Source: Brassica napus
Lineage: Eukaryota; Streptophyta; Magnoliopsida; Brassicales; Brassicaceae
Direction: 5' to 3'
DNA length: 64,000 nucleotides
NCBI RefSeq assembly: GCF_020379485.1
Contig: NC_063446.1
Coordinates: forward strand, 21,664,610 to 21,728,609
Below, in pieces: positions 61,185-64,000 of this stretch. Under the pieces are notes generated by a model. It was not told where the DNA came from, searched no databases, and was given only the letters and a program-made list of their open reading frames with translations. How positions within the stretch are numbered: position 1 is the first letter of the stretch; each line of letters starts with the position of its first letter. Position numbers and translations under genes: made by a program.

Positions 61185-61514
61185 CTTACGGTGAATATTT
61201 AGTTATATAGGTACTCACTTCAATGTGCATATAAACATGTATGTAAATATTTTAAAAGTGTTTCACAAATATATAAAGATATTGTTAATTAATATTGAAA
61301 GAAATTATTGTTCAATATAACAAAGAAATATAAAATTCTTAAATAAAATCTATTAAAAATAAAGTCATTACCAAATAATTTTTTTTATATATAATGAAAA
61401 TCAAATTGTATACATAATAATACATATACAAATTGGGTTTGCTGAATTTTATTCTTACATAGTGTTACACCTTGGCCCAATCAGATTTTAACATTCATAC
61501 ATTATGCTTCAACA

Positions 61515-61580
61515 TCTATATTATTAAAACTGAAATACATTTGAGAATTATTTAGAAACATGTATAGTAATATACAAAAG
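61515..61580 (+). mobile_element. Helitron 5' terminus
   Basis: A followed by TC at 61515 and TATATTATTAAAACTGAAA, a standard Brassicaceae Helitron beginning on the + strand. The 3' end (hairpin and CTAG) was not found before the window end, so the extent is unknown. Confidence 0.55.
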
Positions 61581-61599
61581 GAGTATAATGTTGTTTGGA

Positions 61600-62140
61600 A
61601 ACATGGATAACTGTATATTAAGAAAAATAATAATGGCTTTTTGCAAAATTGATCTAGAACTCAAAGTTAAACACAAAACTAATCTCCTTTCTTTTTGGAA
61701 ATTAGTTTTGCCCTATTCACCCCACAAGTTCATATAATTCACGAAAATGTCATCAATTTTTTTTTTTTTCGAAAATGACATTTTTACTCTCTCACCCTCG
61801 TCATCTTCAAGTAATTACAAAATTGTCATTGTCATCAATACCCCAACCACCATGAACAACCAATTTGAAGCTCTTAATACTCCCAAAATCGATTTACCCT
61901 TCTTCTTTTTCCATTCTTATGAACTAAACACAACATCTCTCTTACTTTCTCTCCACATTCAGCTAAAAAACCCAAGATTTTGATTCTACATTTTTTATGG
62001 TTCATAGAGTCATAGAAGCTAACGATTATGGGTGGATCACTTTCGTTTGAGATTATGTGTGCTTGGAGAAGCCTTATGTGTGCTAAGGAAGTTATCTCAC
62101 CAATTTAAGGTATGAAATCGAGTTTTTTTTCCAGATCTGT
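61600..62140. other. AT-rich leader to the inverted repeat
   Basis: No credible gene. The CT-rich stretch with ACTCTCTCACCC and CTTACTTTCTCTCC at 61775-61970 resembles a 5' leader of a MULE-type transposase gene whose first coding exon is at 63099, but this is inference. Confidence 0.35.
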
Positions 62141-62181
62141 TCGTCCAGACGACTTCCCAGGTAAGTCGTCTGGCTGTAGAA

Positions 62182-63004
62182 AGACGACTTACCTGGAAGT
62201 CGTCTGGTCAATGCAGAGGTTATTTTTGCAATTGACTATGAAATATGTTTTCTGAGACGACTGAAAGTTAAGTCGTCTGCTTTTGTTTGGTTACAAAAAA
62301 ATCTCCAAAGAACCTAGGCAACTTACATGTAAATCGTCATAGGTTAGTTTTGCATTTGACTGGATTTTGTCGGAATTTTGACTTTCCTGGACGACTTATT
62401 TTTCAGTCGTCTGGTAGAAAATTGAAATATCAATATTTTATTAAAATTCGACGACTTACATGTAAGTCGTCGTAGGTTAGTTTTGCCATTGAAAAATAAA
62501 CTTCAATAGTTAATTATACCCAGACAACTTACAATTAAGTCGTCCGCCCGACGACTTACATGTAAGTCGTCCATAATTTTATTCCGAGATTCTGGTCAAA
62601 CCTCGTAAATCCTGGACGACTTACATGTAAGTCGTCGGACGGACGACTGAATTGTAAGTCGTCTATATATAATTAAATATTGAAGTTTTTTTTCAATTGC
62701 AAAACTAACCTATGATGACTTAATTGTAAGTCGTCGAGTTTTAATAAAATATTGATATTTCAATTTTTCACCAGATGACTGAAATGTAAGTCGTCCAGAA
62801 AAGTCAAACTTTTGAAATAATTCAGTCAAATGCAAAACTAAGCTATGACGACTGAAATGTAAGTCGTCTAGCCTTTTTGGAGTTTTTTTTTAACCAAACA
62901 AAAGTAGACGGCTTATTTTTCAGTCGTCTCAGATAACAGATTTCAAAGTCAATTGCAAAAATAACCTCTGCGTTGACCAGACGACTTATATTTTAGTCGT
63001 CTGG
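62182..63004. repeat. Long near-perfect inverted repeat built of GTCGT palindromes
   Basis: The left arm (about 62182-62571) is the reverse complement of the right arm (about 62614-63004) around a centre near 62591, with a loop of about 42 bp. For example GTCAATGCAGAGGTTATTTT at 62207 pairs with AATAACCTCTGCGTTGAC near 62961. Within each arm the small palindrome ACGACTTACATGTAAGTCGT and variants (CTTACCTGGAAG, CTTATTTTTCAG, CTTACAATTAAG) recur every 50-100 bp. Arm identity is high by eye, with scattered substitutions. It could fold into a hairpin of about 390 bp if transcribed. Confidence 0.92.
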
Positions 63005-63098
63005 AAGACTCAGATTGAAGTGATCTGCGTCGATCTTTAATAAACTTTCGTTTTCTTTGTTCTATGTTTGCTAATGTGTTTTATTTTGACTTTTTCAG

Positions 63099-63275
63099 AT
63101 GATGTGTCAGTTACATGCAATGTACGAAGAATGGTTGTTGAAAGATGGATGTTGGAATATACAAGTCAACGAAAACTCTCTTTATGGCAACATGTCGTGT
63201 TAGTGGTTGTCAATGGAAGATCAGGGCAAGTGTGAAACATGGTACTAAAACGTTTTGGGTAACTAAGTTTTACTA
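63099..63275 (+). pseudogene. MuDR-like (MULE) transposase first exons, decayed
   Basis: After a splice-acceptor-like TTTTTCAG, the frame starts near MMCQLHAMYEEWLLKDGCWNI, similar to the plant MuDR N-terminal segment (GEWLLKDGGWEF). With frame changes it continues CRVSGCQWKIRASVKHGTKTFWVTKF, similar to the CxxxCxWRLRA...FxVxK zinc region of MULE transposases. Stops interrupt it and no DDE catalytic domain follows. The link to the adjacent inverted repeat is by position only. Confidence 0.6.
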
Positions 63276-63720
63276 AATTTGACTAAGTTTTTCAACACAA
63301 ACTTGTAAAAAATGTGATATGATTTGACTAGTTACTATTGTTTGTTTCCATCTCTTAAGTATTATTGTTATAGACATCAATGATGATTATTGTTATGAGT
63401 TGGAAGAAGGGTAAAAATGCTTCTTAAAATGTTATATCAATATGAGGCTACCAACATTCTTGTTTACTAAGATGGGAAGAAGGTCGTTGAAGTTTATTAT
63501 TGCATATGGGAGATCCAAAGATAAGAAAAAAGCTATTGAAGTATATTATTTTATTGATTTGTAAATGTGTAAACACATAGTTAGCACATATATTACATCT
63601 TGGGAAACATTATACTAATTTTACAAAAAATTTACAAATAAAAGAGTAGACATACAAATCACAAAACAAACCACAAACAAAACTATTATAGATCTTTCAT
63701 CTACAAAGACAAGGTTGAAC
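63276..63720. other. Spacer, possible decayed continuation of the MULE
   Basis: Short phrases (FIIAYGRSKDKKKAIEVYY near 63495) suggest remnants of coding DNA, but no family can be assigned. Confidence 0.3.
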
Positions 63721-63724
63721 TCCA

Positions 63725-63860
63725 CTTGATATGAAAGAAGACTTCCTGGAAGTCGTCTGGAAGACTTCCTGAAAGTCGTATGGAAGACTTCTTGAAAGTC
63801 GTCTAGCGCATTGTATTTTAGACGACTAACAGGTAAGTAGTCCCAGAAGTCTTCTAGATC
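63725..63860. repeat. Further GTCGTCT/AGACGACT repeat units
   Basis: Four or more units of GAAGACTTCCTGGAAGTCGTC type in direct order, related to the small palindromes in the inverted repeat at 62182-63004. Confidence 0.8.
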
Positions 63861-64000
63861 TGAAAAACCTGTATATCTGAAAAACCTTCATATCAAAAAT
63901 CGTTCAAATGGCTTAAAAACAGAGAAATGAGTGAAAGATTAGATAAATCTACCTTTATAGAACACACAAAAATACATATCTAAAATTAATAAATCTACCT

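Overview
This window is plant nuclear DNA, very probably from Brassica or a close relative in the Brassiceae. The intact genes have Arabidopsis-type intron/exon structures, and their products look like Brassicaceae orthologues of a block that I recall lying on the short arm of Arabidopsis chromosome 4 (about At4g02500 to At4g02620, from memory). In window order they are: V-ATPase subunit F (VHA-F, +), the bHLH factor UNE12 (+), the 24-kDa subunit of mitochondrial complex I (-), CULLIN 1 (-), two phi-class glutathione S-transferases (+, +) and a xyloglucan xylosyltransferase of the XXT2 type (-). Several genes expected in such a block (for example LUMINIDEPENDENS and TOC159) are not seen, which fits gene loss after the Brassiceae genome triplication.

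Transposable elements fill most of the space between these genes. Positions 1-2590 hold the 3' part of a LINE with one open RT/zf-RVT/RNase H reading frame running off the window. A small element with a telomere-like core follows (3433-3893). A 4.3-kb Helitron with textbook ends lies just behind VHA-F (5756-10087) and carries decayed exons of three unrelated genes: V-ATPase subunit B, an FQR1-like quinone reductase and a purple acid phosphatase. Behind UNE12 is a complete Ty1/copia element on the minus strand (13017-19226) with 254-bp LTRs and a perfect 5-bp target duplication.

Between complex I 24 kDa and CUL1 (about 22148-30340) an old LINE is split by two separate non-autonomous LTR elements. 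One codes only for Gag (22603-26438). The other carries no recognisable protein and is filled with short tandem repeats (26918-30070).

From 35.2 to 43 kb there are a MITE, a decayed LRR gene and a broken LINE ORF1. The 43-59 kb part is a decayed tandem duplication: GSTF copy A plus a remnant of the 3' end of XXT2, then TE insertions (a MITE, a 1.6-kb polyadenylated retroposon with a 532-codon ORF, and a probable minus-strand Helitron with LINE remnants), then GSTF copy B, a third GSTF remnant and the intact XXT2. The last 5 kb is TE-derived: Helitron ends, a hAT-type MITE with a perfect 8-bp target duplication, and a long near-perfect inverted repeat made of smaller GTCGT palindromes beside a decayed MuDR-like transposase exon.

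The host genes do not form a pathway. They are collinear single-copy housekeeping, regulatory and metabolic genes. No RNA gene, CRISPR array or prokaryote-like operon was found.
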